From the NCBI RefSeq assembly GCF_000004075.3, contig NC_026661.2:21790307-21854306 (forward strand): a stretch of 64,000 nt of DNA, in the 5' to 3' direction. Made by a program: the position numbers and the translations under genes. Below the pieces are notes generated by a model that was not told the DNA's origin, ran no database searches, and worked only from the letters and a program-made list of their open reading frames with translations. Positions 12,141 to 26,904 of this stretch are shown piece by piece (the first letter of the stretch is position 1; the number at the start of each line of letters is the position of its first letter). This DNA is from Cucumis sativus (lineage: Eukaryota; Streptophyta; Magnoliopsida; Cucurbitales; Cucurbitaceae).

Positions 12141-12344
12141 AATAACTAAGTATATAGTAAAATTTTAAAAAAATTGCAAATATAGCAAAATTTATCAAAT
12201 TATATTATATTACTGATAGATCATGTTGTAAAAATTTATCTATCATCAATAAATCATATGAGTCTATCACTGATACAAGTCTATCAGCGATAGTTTTACT
12301 ATATTCACAAATTTTTTTTAAATGTTGTTATATCCTTAGTTATT
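12141..12344. repeat. MITE copy A (long-TIR family with a CTATCA..TGATAG core)
   Basis: The left end (aataactaagtatatag) and right end (tgttgttatatccttagttatt) are inverted copies of each other, as in other family members. Between them lie TAGCAAAATTTATC and internal dyads TCTATCACTGATA and TCTATCAGCGATAG. The length is about 204 bp. There is no coding capacity, as expected for a non-autonomous DNA element. Confidence 0.7.
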
Positions 12345-12664
12345 ATTCTTCAAATGGCCATCCATTATAATTACCCATTTTCATAACATACATATTTTAT
12401 GAATGTCCATGAAGAGATTTTCAAATGTGTGTAGACTTTTTCAATTGTCAAATTTATGAATTGAAACAACGGAGTAAATGTAAAGACAATTTTGAAAGAA
12501 AAGAATATCTAAAAATTGAAAGTGGTTGATTAATAAAAGTTTGAAGGTTCTAATTTTGAATTAGTGTATTATGCAATGTAAGGAAAATTTGGAGAAGATA
12601 GATTTTGATTAAATAAAACCTTCTAATTTTGTAATTATTTAACTTGAGTTTATAATATGTCAAA

Positions 12665-12732
12665 GTAAACATAGTTAATGGTCATTGGCATGTACCCCTC
12701 CTAACGAGGTTGTAAGTTTTAATTTCTATGAC
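12665..12732 (+). repeat. tRNA-like relic, possible SINE head
   Basis: TAGTTAATGGT at 12672 resembles a Pol III A box. A weak B-box-like stretch begins at 12715, 43 bases later, which is the spacing inside a tRNA. It is degenerate and has no cloverleaf, so it is not a functional tRNA. Confidence 0.35.
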
Positions 12733-13190
12733 TCCACCTGTATTAAAAAAACACACATAAAAGCAAAAGTAAATGAGTGATGTCTAATAATTAAATTTCA
12801 ACATTTCTCTACAATATACCTTAAATTATGAAAGTAAAAAATCATAACAGAGGAGAGCTTTAATAAATCTACCGCTAATATTTTTAGTTTTTTTGTTGAT
12901 ACAATTATCAATTTTCAATTATTTGAGGACATGGATTGATTTTCTCCCAAAAAAAAAAAGTTCACTTCCAAATTTGTAACAACTAAGTCATTTAACTTTA
13001 TTACGTAACATCTAGTTTATCCCGGACCAAGGGGAAGCAAGGGTTTTGGCAGCTGATGAATTAATGGAATTTTTGCTTGCAAAAGAAAAAAGCTATTTCT
13101 TAAGCTAAATCACAAATGTAAAGAATGGAAATATCAAGATCGGACAATAGCAGGTGATAGAAGGTATATTCATACATCTTAAGCATGTGG

Positions 13191-16100
13191 TCATTGAAGC
13201 TGCTCTGTTTTCTCTAGTAATCTTGTCAACCACACTTTCCAATCTGAAACTTGTTCATTTCCATTGGCTACCTGTTGTAACATACATGGAACACAAAATT
13301 TGAAATTACAAAATACTCCATCAAATATAGCATAGAGGAAGCTATTTGAAATGTTTAGATTTGTGATTCTATTTCAATCTAAGTGAGTTTGGAATGACTT
13401 TTGAAGAAAACACTATTCGTTTTGCATTCTTTGACTTATTTTTTTAAATAGCTTTAGAAATTTTTAATAACATCTTTTTTGTAATCCCAAGGGGTATAGT
13501 TTTCTTTGTTGGTATATATGTAAGCATTCCTAGACTATCTCGCAACTTAACTCTACTACATTTGGTTCTAAATGAACTAATACAAAATATTATATCTAAT
13601 TTGGTTCTAAATGAACTAATACAAAATATTACATCTTAGATAGATAACCAATATGGTTTGAACTCATTCATTCAGTCCAATAACTATTTACTTTGGTTAG
13701 TGACCCTTAAGTTTTAACCTATAAGGACTTTGAAAAGTGCTCTTGGAAAACTCAAAATACTTCTCATCATTGTAAAAGTCCTAGCAAATTTACCCTTAAA
13801 TCCCATCTCACAGGTAATGGATACCTTTGCCTCAGATTTTCAAGTGATGAAATTTATCAAAAACAATCATAGGCGTTGGACATAAAGATTAACTTTGCCA
13901 ACCTCAAATGCAAACCCTCCTTTAGGAATCACATCAGTAGCTTCTACACAAATGAAGGCGGCATCCTCTTTGCTGAGAGTTCCCGCAGTTGCACAACCCT
14001 GAAGAATAACACCAAAAACGCAATACAACGATTCATTATATCATTATATGCAAAAATTAACAAGGCATCGCAAATGAAGCTCCATACACTCCCTCAAAAG
14101 ATAATAAATAAATCAGCCGTATTTGGATCGGTTATTGACTATATCAGATAGCTGTTAATAAAGAAGCATTTAAGACAGAAGAATAACCTCTTCAAAGCTG
14201 AATCCTTGATTCCCACCAGGCGTATCTAGCAAGGAGCCAGCTTGTATGATGGTATAAGGAATTCCTGATGCCACTAGAACTGCTTCATCTTGCTCAGCCA
14301 TTTTTTTTGCATTGCCTTTAAGAAGAGCTTGGACACCACTAGCACTTCTATAATTGGATAACTGCAACCTTATTAAGTCTAGACAATGAATATAGATTGA
14401 AGGATCGGTTCTTGCCATGTCCATACCAACACAGTATTTATTGTCGACATATTTGTGTATGCCAAAGAGACGGGGGAAGGACAGGGAACTGGATGTATAC
14501 CTGGGATAAGAGAACTATATGTTGCACCCCTTTCAGGCTTGCAGCACTGGATAAGAATCCTTCCTGGTGATATGATTATTAACAAACCTCATGAGTCAAT
14601 AACCATCATACATCCCTTCAATAAGGCTCAATGTATCTGCGTGAAAGTTTGAGCTTAAGGAATTCAAATGCATGCTCATGCTTCTAACCTGAGATTAAAT
14701 GTAAGCTTATATAGTTATATCCATATCGTTAATTATCCTGATAGTGGAAAACCCATGAAGGAATTTATCCAGAACCGTAAGATGAACCAGAATTTGTAGC
14801 AGTTAAAACTGCCCATCACATGGGAATGCTTATCTTTAACATATTTATAATGGAACCTCTACGACATGGTTGATATTTTCATCCACACGTTCTGCATCTT
14901 ATGTCCATGTTCATCACCGAGTCGATTTCTATATCCATGCCACTTGTTCCTTCTTAAATATTATCTCAAGAAAAGTAAGATTAAATGCCATGGAGTAAGA
15001 AACCTAAATGTGCATTATAGTTGATGGGAACATTAAAAAATGATAAATCATGTTGCCTCGAGCATTTTCAAATAAAAGCTAGAGGGAAAATTTAGGGGAC
15101 AATAATAATACATTGAAATTGATTATCCATACTTTTGGGCATATTATAGTGCGGACTTCTCTAAGAGCTTTCTTCAATGATGGCCCATCTCTGATGTCAC
15201 CGGCTACTGGCTTTGCACATGAATTCAAAAAAAAAAAAAAACCAATAGTTCATTTGAGATGGGGAAGGAAAAAAAACGCAGAAGAGATGGGATTAACAGC
15301 AAATATAGCATATTAAATACATTCTACAAGCAACGTTCCTCTAATCTGAATCCAACCCACCTCAACATATAATCCAAAAGCTTCAAGGGCAGCCTTCTTA
15401 TCCTTCACCAACGCCTTCACTCTGGCTTTTTTCACAATCAACGATAATATCACCATCTGCATAAGGTAGGTATTACAGTAGTTGATCACATATCACACCT
15501 CGTGGCTTGAAGACGCAACTATTAGATGATACAGAGTTTTATCTAAAAGTCAATTGTTAATGAGAAGAGTAACTTGTCTAGCCTTAAATAGAGTGAGATA
15601 TTTAACTGTTCTGGTGTTGGATCCATAACAGCTTCTTCCAAGCAGTTGCTTACATAAATCATAATGTTTATATCTTCAATTCCATACGAATAGAGTTCAA
15701 TGCTCGTCATAATTTCTTTACAAAATCTTCAGTGAAAAAACGCAAAAGAAAACACACCTGACCAATCTCAGTATCCCCATCAGTCACCAAAACTGCATCC
15801 CTGATCGTACCTTCCTCTGTACTAAAGAAACAAACTCAATCCCAAACTGATGATAGTAATAATAATAATAATTAGTTCAACACACATTACCGGAAAATCC
15901 ATCCTCGTCTTTAAGAGCAGATTCATCTTTAGAAACAAGGTCAGGCGCCCCGTACCATTTCCTTAACTTGGGACCGCCTAAAATCAAACAACACAACCAA
16001 CAGTAAGAGTAAGTTAGAAAGAAGTAAGATGATAAAATTAACAAACTGATGAAACAGGAGATTTTCCTGTCTGCACCTTCAATGTAGTCAAGAATTTGAT

Positions 16101-16254
16101 CCATGAATCCGATCTTCTTCTTGGCCAAGCAACGAACGCGTTCGTGCCTTGTGGAGACGAGGAAGAGGGGAGAGGAGTTTCGGCATTTGAGAAATGGATT
16201 GAGTTCGGAAGAAGGGGTGGGAACAATGGAATGGAGAAGAAGATTGCTGAGCAT
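13191..16254 (-). CDS. Plastid-targeted NAD(P)-binding Rossmann-fold (atypical SDR) protein
   Basis: There are nine exons on the minus strand: 16254-16077, 15977-15891, 15816-15758, 15456-15361, 15210-15133, 14563-14501, 14361-14188, 13998-13903 and 13271-13191. All splice sites are GT..AG and the product is 303 residues. I chose the ATG at 16254, since the upstream in-frame codon is TTG. The first 45 or so residues are Ser/Arg-rich with few acidics, like a chloroplast transit peptide. Then come GPKLRKWYGAPDL, a beta-strand and turn AVLVTDGDTEIGQ in place of the classic GxxGxxG, VAGDIRD, and the helix region KGNAKKMAEQDEAVLVASG followed by IPYTIIQAGSLLDTPGG, typical of NmrA/At1g72640-like atypical SDRs. 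Substrate and partners are unknown. The altered glycine motif suggests weak or modified cofactor binding (inference). Confidence 0.85.
13561..13638. repeat. 39-bp tandem duplication in the last intron of the Rossmann-fold gene
   Basis: Two nearly identical units begin at 13561 and 13600, each starting tttggttctaaatgaactaa. They lie in the intron between exons 8 and 9 (13272-13902) and have no splice-site role that I can see. Confidence 0.85.
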
Positions 16255-19264
<3,010 letters not shown>

Positions 19265-19830
19265 GAGATGATGAGAGACATGAGGGAGGAAGTAGTGTAG
19301 TGTTGCTTACTATAATGTCATTTCTTTCAGAATATGGAATTCTAAGTTTTGAAGTCGTTTTCTTCTGTTTTGAGTTTTGATTTTGGGCTGTTTTTGTTAC
19401 AAAAGTATTCACACAAACTTCGTAAATTTACTCTTATCTCATATCACCTAGTGCTTTAATTAATGTTCAATCTTATTTCACTTTGTAACATTAGCCAAAA
19501 ATCTCCCACCTCTATTGTATCAATTTTCGATTTGGTTTCTCTGTTTCGAGTTTGTTATCTATTCTTACCAATATAAGTTTGGAAGTGGAGATATGAACTT
19601 TTGATGAAAGACTTTGGCATACTATTGGTCTTAAAAATTAAATCATTACATTAATGTGATTTATTGACACGATTTTCACTCTCAAATGGTGACCAATTGC
19701 TAATTACTAATATGATAAACCTGGAATTCATCGTGATTAATCTAATGAATTAGATATAAATTTGATTACATTCACTAATTCTGTTATATAATCAGAGGCT
19801 GATTAATGCATGGAAGATCTACTCTGGCTT
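19265..19830. other. RPS3 3' flank
   Basis: This contains the RPS3 3' UTR and then A+T-rich spacer. No coding region or known motif is evident. Confidence 0.5.
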
Positions 19831-20009
19831 CACATGTTGGGCCGTAGCCCATGTTGAGGAGCCCAATTTTGAGTTTACTCACATGTTGGGCGGTAACCCA
19901 TATTGAGGAGCCCAATTTTGAGTATACTCACATGTTGGGCCGTAGCCCATATTGAGGAGCTCAATTGTGAGTTTACTCACATGTTGGGTCGGAGCCCAAA
20001 CTTGAGTGC
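19831..20009 (+). repeat. 49-bp minisatellite, about four copies, with site II dyads
   Basis: Units begin with CACATGTTGGG at 19831, 19880, 19929 and 19978, exactly 49 bases apart. Each has a near-palindromic core such as TTGGGCCGTAGCCCA followed by GAGGAGCCCAATTTTGAGT. The last unit is partial and diverged. TGGGCC/GGCCCA are site II motifs. The array lies about 0.4 kb before the first TRFL exon, so it may be part of that promoter. Confidence 0.9.
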
Positions 20010-20857
20010 ACCCGAAGAATGAGGAAAGGATAAGCACGTGTGAACAAATTGCGACGAAACGAACCGTTTTCGGACTCGAGTGTTAACAATTAAAATGGAA
20101 TTGAGAAAACCTTGTGGAGTCCGGTTGTGCATAGTAGAAAATCAGCGTGATGAAGAAGCAAAGCCCACAAGATAGATAGAAAACGAGATACCCCCCCACC
20201 TATCTCGTTTGCACGTACAATTCTAAATTCCTCTACACAATTACACAACTCTCTTCCTCTCTCAATCTCTCCGGTTTTCTTTTTGATTTTCTCTCTCTCT
20301 CTCGATTAACCCATTGTTGGTTGTTGGAGTGTGAAAAATAGCTTCGTTGAATAACTCCAGTACTGTCTCTTTCAGTTGATTTTCCCCGTTTTCACTTGCC
20401 GAGTCAACTCGGCCTTCACTTAGTTCTATGGTAAGTCTAAGCCGCGACAAATTTCTTTTTTCTCTGCTTATTTTCTTCTGTTTTGTCGTTTTTATCAGTG
20501 TTTAATGTATCTTTCTTTGATACCTGTTTATATTTGTGACTAGTTCGTTTGAATTCGGTGTAGTAGAATCAACATAGGAGCTATCTTGGTTGGTTTGTTT
20601 ATTGTTTTTTTTTTTTTTGAAATTTTGGGGTTTCTGATTAATTGGAAATGAATTTTTGTTTGTATTAGAGAGAATTAAAGATTCGTTAATTTATGGTTAT
20701 TGATGGAGGAGTGAGTTTGAGTTACATGAGTTTGATGGAGTGGTTTTTGTCTTGATACAGACGAAGTTTTTGTTTCCTTATTTATTTATGTATTTATTTC
20801 TTGTCTGTTTTTGGGGGTTTCAGTTTATGTATTTTAGTTGCATGTGGTGGATTTTCC
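20010..20857 (+). promoter_or_regulatory. TRFL gene core promoter and leader with a 5' UTR intron
   Basis: A strong donor ATG|GTAAGT ends a leader exon at 20430. Acceptors are available at 20758-20760 (GATACAG) or 20821-20823 (GTTTCAG), and the second has the better pyrimidine tract. The coding start follows at 20858. A CACGTG occurs near 20035. The leader is CT-rich from 20245 to 20300. Confidence 0.55.
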
Positions 20858-23800
20858 ATGGAAACAGAGGTTGGAATTGTGGAGAATGAAAGGAAGATTG
20901 TTGAAAGCGGGGCTACTCAGGATGGCTCCACTCTGTCCCCAAATCAAATCGCTGACCCAGTTGTGTACAAACTTGTCAGGGTATCTTCTTTCTCTTATTT
21001 TGATTGAACTTTGAAGTTTTTGAACGTTCTTGATTTTCTTCTTTGAAAGAATTTCGATTCTTCAGTTACTGGTGCTAATTCTGCATTTTTGTTCTTATGG
21101 TACAATAATGTAAAAGTTATACCCAAGTATAATCTATCTACCTTGAAATTAAATATAACGTCTAGGTTTTGAACTGTTTTTGGTGCAATCTATCCATATT
21201 ATTAAGTTACTGATTGGTGGCTTCATAAGCCCTTAGCTGAGAGCATCATTCTGATTGGAGTACTATATGCAGGTTAAAGGTACCGTCGTTCTCATAGAGA
21301 TGTCAATTGATGAAGGTACCAAATGGATGTCTAAAAGTAAATGTGTTTCATATTGTGAGGACTAAGAAAGGAGATTGAATAAATTTGTAGCTCCCCCCTT
21401 CCGAAAAAAAAAAAGGATCAAAGAAGTTGAAGCTTCTTGTTATCCATGTTCTGTTTTAAATAGCAAGCATTCATATGTATCGTGAGTTAGTAACATATCA
21501 GGTAGTACCATAACTTTGGTCTAGCGTAATGGGCAAAACAAAATGTTCCAAAATTGTTTGTATAGCAATATGCAACAACGCAACCTAAATCCGCTTTGGT
21601 AATTTTTCTGAAAATTGTCAATATATGTGGAAGAAGAAGTGTGATCCGATCATTTCATTGGTTTTGTAATCGAATTCCAGTGATAGCATTACTTTCCTTT
21701 TCTTTTTCCTTCTGGTTCCACATTAGTGTTTGTTTAAGTTTCTCATGAAGTTCTGTATGTCATATTTAGGTTGATGGTGACGGGAGATTTGTTCCTGCCA
21801 CAGATGATGAGGTAATGGAGGTTGAGGACTTACTTGAAGACGACAAGAATGAAAAAGTGGAAGATGCAGGACAAATTGTAGGATGCATACCCAAAGAAGG
21901 CACTTTATTTGGGAAGCCTCATGTAGAAGTCTTGAATGGTTGACTTTTTCTTTCTTTTTTTCATCTCTTTTCTTTTGCTATTATAATTACTCCTTAGTGT
22001 GTTCCCTCTAGGACAGATGTTTATTCAGCACTTCCATTCTTCGAAGTGTGATTTTTGTGTTGAGTGGGTTTAAATTGTGATTAGAGACTAGTTACCTATG
22101 ATTTCATTTTTATTTTGTCTATCTATTACTACCTCTGGAATAGTCTCCTTCCAGTCTTGTTAAAATTCTATTTGTTAATGATCTTGCATAGCAGTAGAAT
22201 TATATAACTTTTGAGTTGAATTGTTTAGATTAGCAATTTGTAACTATCGTAGCTTAAGAAGATTACTTTTTTGTTTTTTGGGGGTGGGGTTGAGTTTGGG
22301 TTGTGATGTCTATATTGTACAGATACGCCAGGTTTACTGCAGTCTGATACCTTTGAAGCTGCTGCAGATTATAATGCCCGGTTGGAGGTATAAAATTTGC
22401 TTTCTTATGAAATGAAATGCTTTCTTTTGCTGAACATTGTGACTTGTTGCATGGAGTGCAAAAGAAACTTTCTTAGACGAGCCTCCACGCTCTTCACAAA
22501 AAATTTACAGATTTTGTTTCTCTCTCCTAATATTGAATCACTGATTATTCATTAATTTGTACTGATTGTACCTTTTAATACCCTGTAGTACATTGAGGAG
22601 GTTTTGCAAAAGGTGAAACAGGAAGAGAGGCTTCGCTTAACATGTGGATCATCGAACTACGCTTCTGCTTACGTGAATGGAGACAGGAAGGGTTCTGATG
22701 AGCATGGTAGATTGCCTGTTATTGATGAAAAGCTCCAATCCAATATTTCTCTGCAGGAAATAACTCACTCAATTTCTCCAAGTTTAAAGGAGAATCATGT
22801 GAATGAAAATGGGAGTCTAGGCGATTGTTTAAAGCATCCAGATAAATCAGTCGAGTCTGAATCATCAGATGCCCTCTGCACTACGTCTAACCCTGATTTT
22901 TCCTTGTTGAAGGGCGATGTATGCCTGGATAATCTTTCAATTAGAGAACTCCGTGAATGTTTCAAAGCGACTTTTGGGAGAGACACTACTGTTAAAGACA
23001 AGTCGTGGCTTAGGAGGAGAATTGTCATGGGATTGACCAACTCATGCGACATTCCAGTCTCATCTTTTATAATTAAGGAAGGCAAGTTTGTTGAAGAAAT
23101 TTCTCCAAACGTGGAGGGCCTGTCCACTGCTCCAACTGCCGAAACTTTGAATATTGAATGCAGAGTTTCGCCATCCACTTATAGTTTGGAAAACAAGGAC
23201 CTTCATCACTCTGAGGATATGGAACTTGATCATGGAAGTGAAGGTCAACATGATGAGAGAGCTGCTGTTAAAAGAGTTCGGAAGCCTACCAGGCGGTATA
23301 TTGAAGAACTTTCTGAAGTGGAATCAAGAGAGTATGTGCAAAAGGTGGTTAGTATGAATAAAAATACTATATCAGACAGCGTATCTGCGAATTCCATTGC
23401 AAGACCTATTAAGAAGGTTTATTCAGATGGAGGAAGAACTGTAATCACAAGATTAGATTCTCTTGGTGGATCTGGCTTTCAAGTCCCCTGTGTTTCGAGG
23501 GTTAGAAGGAGCCGTCCGAGGAAAGACGTTGTAGGCCTTGTGGTAAGTGTTTTGACTTATTTAAGTCAATGTCTTTTCTCTCTTCAGTATATGGATAGGA
23601 TAGGAAAAACATTGTTTATGGTTACTCAATTTTAATAATTGTTTGGCTGGCTTCTGACTGCTGGATTGTTCTACCTTTTGTCTTAGTTTGCACTTCCAGA
23701 GAAAGATCAGAGTCCTTCAGTTACGGTCACAGATGAAGCAGAGAAGAATTTGGAGCAGAAGCAAACCACTTCTGACAATGTATCAGATGATAACACGGCG

Positions 23801-24901
23801 GTTGTTTCAACGACAAAAGGTGGAATGAGGAGGAAGCATCATCGTGCTTGGACTCTTGTTGAAGTCATCAAATTAGTAGAAGGTGTGTCGAAATGCGGAG
23901 CTGGGAAGTGGTCTGAGATTAAGAAACTATCTTTTTCATCATACTCATACCGTACGTCAGTTGATCTCAAGGTGCATTTTCTCACAAACTATCCATGAAA
24001 ATATTTATAAGTGCAATTCTTGGCAAGATTGCTAAGGATAAGGAAGAATAAAGAAAAAGGGCCATTTGCAAAAATCAGGCGATAGTTGCAATTTCATCCT
24101 CAATTTCTCCTCAAACTTATATGGGTGTTAAAGTTTAAACCCTCAAACTTGCCATGATTGTAGAAATCGGTCCTCCAAATAATACAAATTGAACCAATAA
24201 GTTGCAATTTCTTCACTTAATTTTTAAAATTGAAAGAGTTCAAGGGTATATGATTTTTGGATTTTCCATAATGAAGAAAAAGACAATAGATGGATGCCTA
24301 ATTTGTTTTTATATATATAAACAGCACACTCAGTTTAGGGTATAGCATTACTATTGAAGGAGTAGGAGTTTTAATGTTGAAAGGGAAAAATTACTTGTGG
24401 CTAAAACTCTACTTTTTCTCATGTCTTGGAAAGAAAAAGAAAAAGGGCCCAAAACCACAGGAAGTGCCTATCCAGGTTATATAGACCTATCAGCCATTAA
24501 CGGTTGGGGTCTTTGTTCATGTTTGCTTACAACAATTTAGCTCAAAATAGGTTTCTTCTCTTTTTGATAGGATAAATGGAGAAACCTGCTGAAAGCTAGC
24601 TTGGTGCAGACACCTGTTGATGAAGGGGTAAGAAGCATTTGATTTCAAAAGTTTCTGTTATTTGTTTGTCTTAGTATTCTTCTTCTTCTTCTTCAAGTCC
24701 TCATGGATGATGATGATGATGTAGATAAGTTCTCGGAAACATGCATCGATATCGATTCCTGCACAGGTCTTGTTACGGGTGAGGGAGCTTGCTGAGATGC
24801 ACGCCCAAATTCCTCCCTCGAGTCATGGGCAAGGCAAGCTGGGTGGTGGAGGAGTTAGTGGGAGTATGCATGAGATGAGTTCTTCCACGCTATGCTCGTG
24901 A
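20858..24901 (+). CDS. TRF-like (TRFL) protein with a C-terminal telobox Myb domain
   Basis: There are seven coding exons: 20858-20980, 21770-21938, 22323-22387, 22589-23542, 23687-23971, 24571-24627 and 24725-24901. They give 609 residues, similar to the family length. The first 480 residues are acidic and mostly disordered. A basic run (KGGMRRKHH) leads into a single Myb/SANT repeat at about residues 488-543: HHRAWTLVEVIKLVEGV, GAGKWSEIKK, then VDLKDKWRNLL, the telobox motif that reads TTTAGGG DNA in TRF-like proteins. The domain is split over exons 6 and 7. The tail RKHASISIPAQVLLRVRELAEMH is shared with TRFL6-type proteins of Arabidopsis. Such proteins are nuclear, and single-Myb TRFL members often bind telomeric DNA weakly or not at all, so a telomere role is uncertain. 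The best guess is the TRFL6 group. Confidence 0.87.
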
Positions 24902-26077
24902 CGGTTGTAAATAAATACACAAAACTCTTTTATCTTATTTTTGTTTCCCTCGAGAAAGAAATGGAAAGTACAAAAAAAAAAAAAAAAAAAAAGAAGAAGA
25001 AGAAAGAGAGAAAAACGGACCCAAATGATGTGGCAACAAAATGTTTGTTACTGGTGGTGGCAAGAATTATAGGAATTTTCTTAATCTTTGCATGCACGTG
25101 TCATAAGAGACCCTTCTTAACCATTGGTTCTTGGGGGTTTTTTTTATGACTTTGTTTGCCTAAATCTTTTACTGGGTCTTATTTTAATGTTTTTTTTTTC
25201 AATTTGGAGTCACAAAGGTGTAAAGAAAAAAAGAAGCTTAGAAAGAGCCATTTTATAAATAATTTGGAGTTAAAAGCTTTCTCTATACAAGTTTGTCCAA
25301 TCTGAACTAAAACCGTTTTTTTTACATAAATTTCGTTAATTTTTTCTAATTTATGCTTTTTTTAATCACCACTATTTTCTTCCTATTTATTTTTCAGATT
25401 TATTACCCCCCGAAAAAAAAACAAGAAGTTACAGATGTAAGGCAATTGTGCTTGTAAAAGTAAATTTGAAAATTTTAAATTTTCATTAACAAATTTTGTT
25501 TTCTTTTAGGTAGATATGGACATTTTATCAACCTTTTCTTATAGTTTTGATGGACAACACTTCTATTTCACTGTTTTCTTATTACAAATGCTTTATTTCA
25601 ATGTTACTTTTTAAAATTATAAATGCAAAGTTTAGAACTCGTTTTTTTTAGATGAGATCACGTTTTCAAAATTTCACACAGCTTATAGAAAGAAGTTAGC
25701 TTAGTTCTAACTAGTATAAAATAAATGCTCATAGAGCGAGATTGTCCAAGCCTGCAGCCAAATTAACAACGAGATTGAAAAATACAATGAGGATGGACAT
25801 AGACAAAGCAGATATTTCAAGCTCAGCAAAAAATCGATGAACTATGACAGAAAAAAACAATAAAGATGACTCAGTTCTCATGTCGTTTTATGAAGATGAT
25901 TAATACCTGGAAGGCTGGAACAATTGCCAAATTTGTAAATTCGTCCATAAGATTTGCCGTTCATTGTTTTCGTACAGCTGCAGCATCTTTTTATACAATT
26001 GCTATGGTTCAGCACGACACTTAAGGGCTCCGAATTTGCTGAATATTGCATTCAATTTTACTTCCTTCCCATTCCGT
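24902..26077. other. Region between the TRFL gene and the RING-H2 gene
   Basis: The start is the TRFL 3' UTR with an A-run at 24971-24990. Beyond it the DNA is A+T-rich with homopolymer runs. The segment 25730-26077 probably holds the RING-H2 promoter and leader. No coding sequence is supported. Confidence 0.5.
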
Positions 26078-26569
26078 ATGTCTGTTCTCTTCATCTGCTC
26101 CGGCATTGCCATCATTTGCTCGCTGTCTATAGCCCTCTTGTTCTTCAACCTTACGATGATACTGGGATGGTTTAATTGCTGTTGCCGTTCGCCTGAGATG
26201 ACTAACGTTAAGAATATTAAATATGAAGACTCAAATCTTATGAAGATCTCAACTATCATGTACAAGAAAGAAAACAAGAGTGAAGAAACTAATATTACAA
26301 GTGAATGTGCTTTGTGCTTGTCACCTTATGAAGATGGGGAATGCATACGGGAGCTTCTTGCCTGCAACCATGTCTTTCATGCGTCATGTATCGACATATG
26401 GCTGTATTCACATTCGAACTGCCCGCTCTGCCGGACTCCACTTGGCCGTGTAGCTTGTATTAATGGGGAGTTGACATCAGGGGTGGTAGTCGCCATTAGC
26501 AACAGTCTCCAGATTGAGACTTCTACTCATGGAAGTCAGAGGGAGGCGTCACCTGAAAACATGGTTTAA
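26078..26569 (+). CDS. Short ATL-like RING-H2 E3 ubiquitin ligase with one membrane segment
   Basis: This intronless gene encodes 163 residues from the ATG at 26078. The frame is open further upstream to 25964, but without another ATG. Residues 3-31 are a hydrophobic membrane segment, followed by a Cys-rich juxtamembrane stretch (FNCCC). The RING-H2 domain has all eight ligands: C77, C80, C96, H98, H101, C104, C115 and C118, with the ATL-type CIDIWL and SNCPLCR. The GLD motif usual between membrane and RING in ATL proteins is not recognisable, so this is a divergent member. ATL ligases act at plasma membrane or endomembranes, often in defence or stress signalling. The C-terminal 45 residues have no known domain. 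Confidence 0.82.
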   Translation: MSVLFICSGIAIICSLSIALLFFNLTMILGWFNCCCRSPEMTNVKNIKYEDSNLMKISTIMYKKENKSEETNITSECALCLSPYEDGECIRELLACNHVFHASCIDIWLYSHSNCPLCRTPLGRVACINGELTSGVVVAISNSLQIETSTHGSQREASPENMV

Positions 26570-26904
26570 CATTTGATGCATATCGGAATAAGAAGATCCC
26601 GATATGCACTCAGAAAGCTTCTATGCTTCTAGTTCTAGAACAATTTGACAAAGAAATAGAATGGTTAAGCTCATGCTAGCATATACTAACAATTCAAATC
26701 CTTCGTTTTCCTTCAAGGCTTGAAATTTGTAAAAGAGAGAATAAATAACTTAATCACAAGTGCTAAATTCGTTCTTATTTCTTCAAACAAGAGATTATAC
26801 TCGTCGATGTATTCAAATACAAGCTTGGCCGAATAGACTTCAAATATAAACGTAATACATGATTTATTATGTATATTATAAGTGTTATTAATCATAATTG
26901 AAAC
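26570..26904. other. Convergent 3' ends of the RING-H2 and VPS2 genes
   Basis: Two convergent genes end about 335 bases apart. I see only probable UTR sequence with A+T-rich polyadenylation-type motifs. Confidence 0.5.

Larger units (their letters stand above)
11476..13190. other. Region between TAF12 start and the Rossmann-fold gene
   Basis: The first part (11476-11760) is the likely TAF12 leader and core promoter, G+C-richer than its surroundings, with a CACGTG near 11717. Beyond 11800 it is A+T-rich intergenic DNA holding a MITE copy (12141-12344) and a tRNA-like relic (about 12665-12730). I see no gene. Confidence 0.6.
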
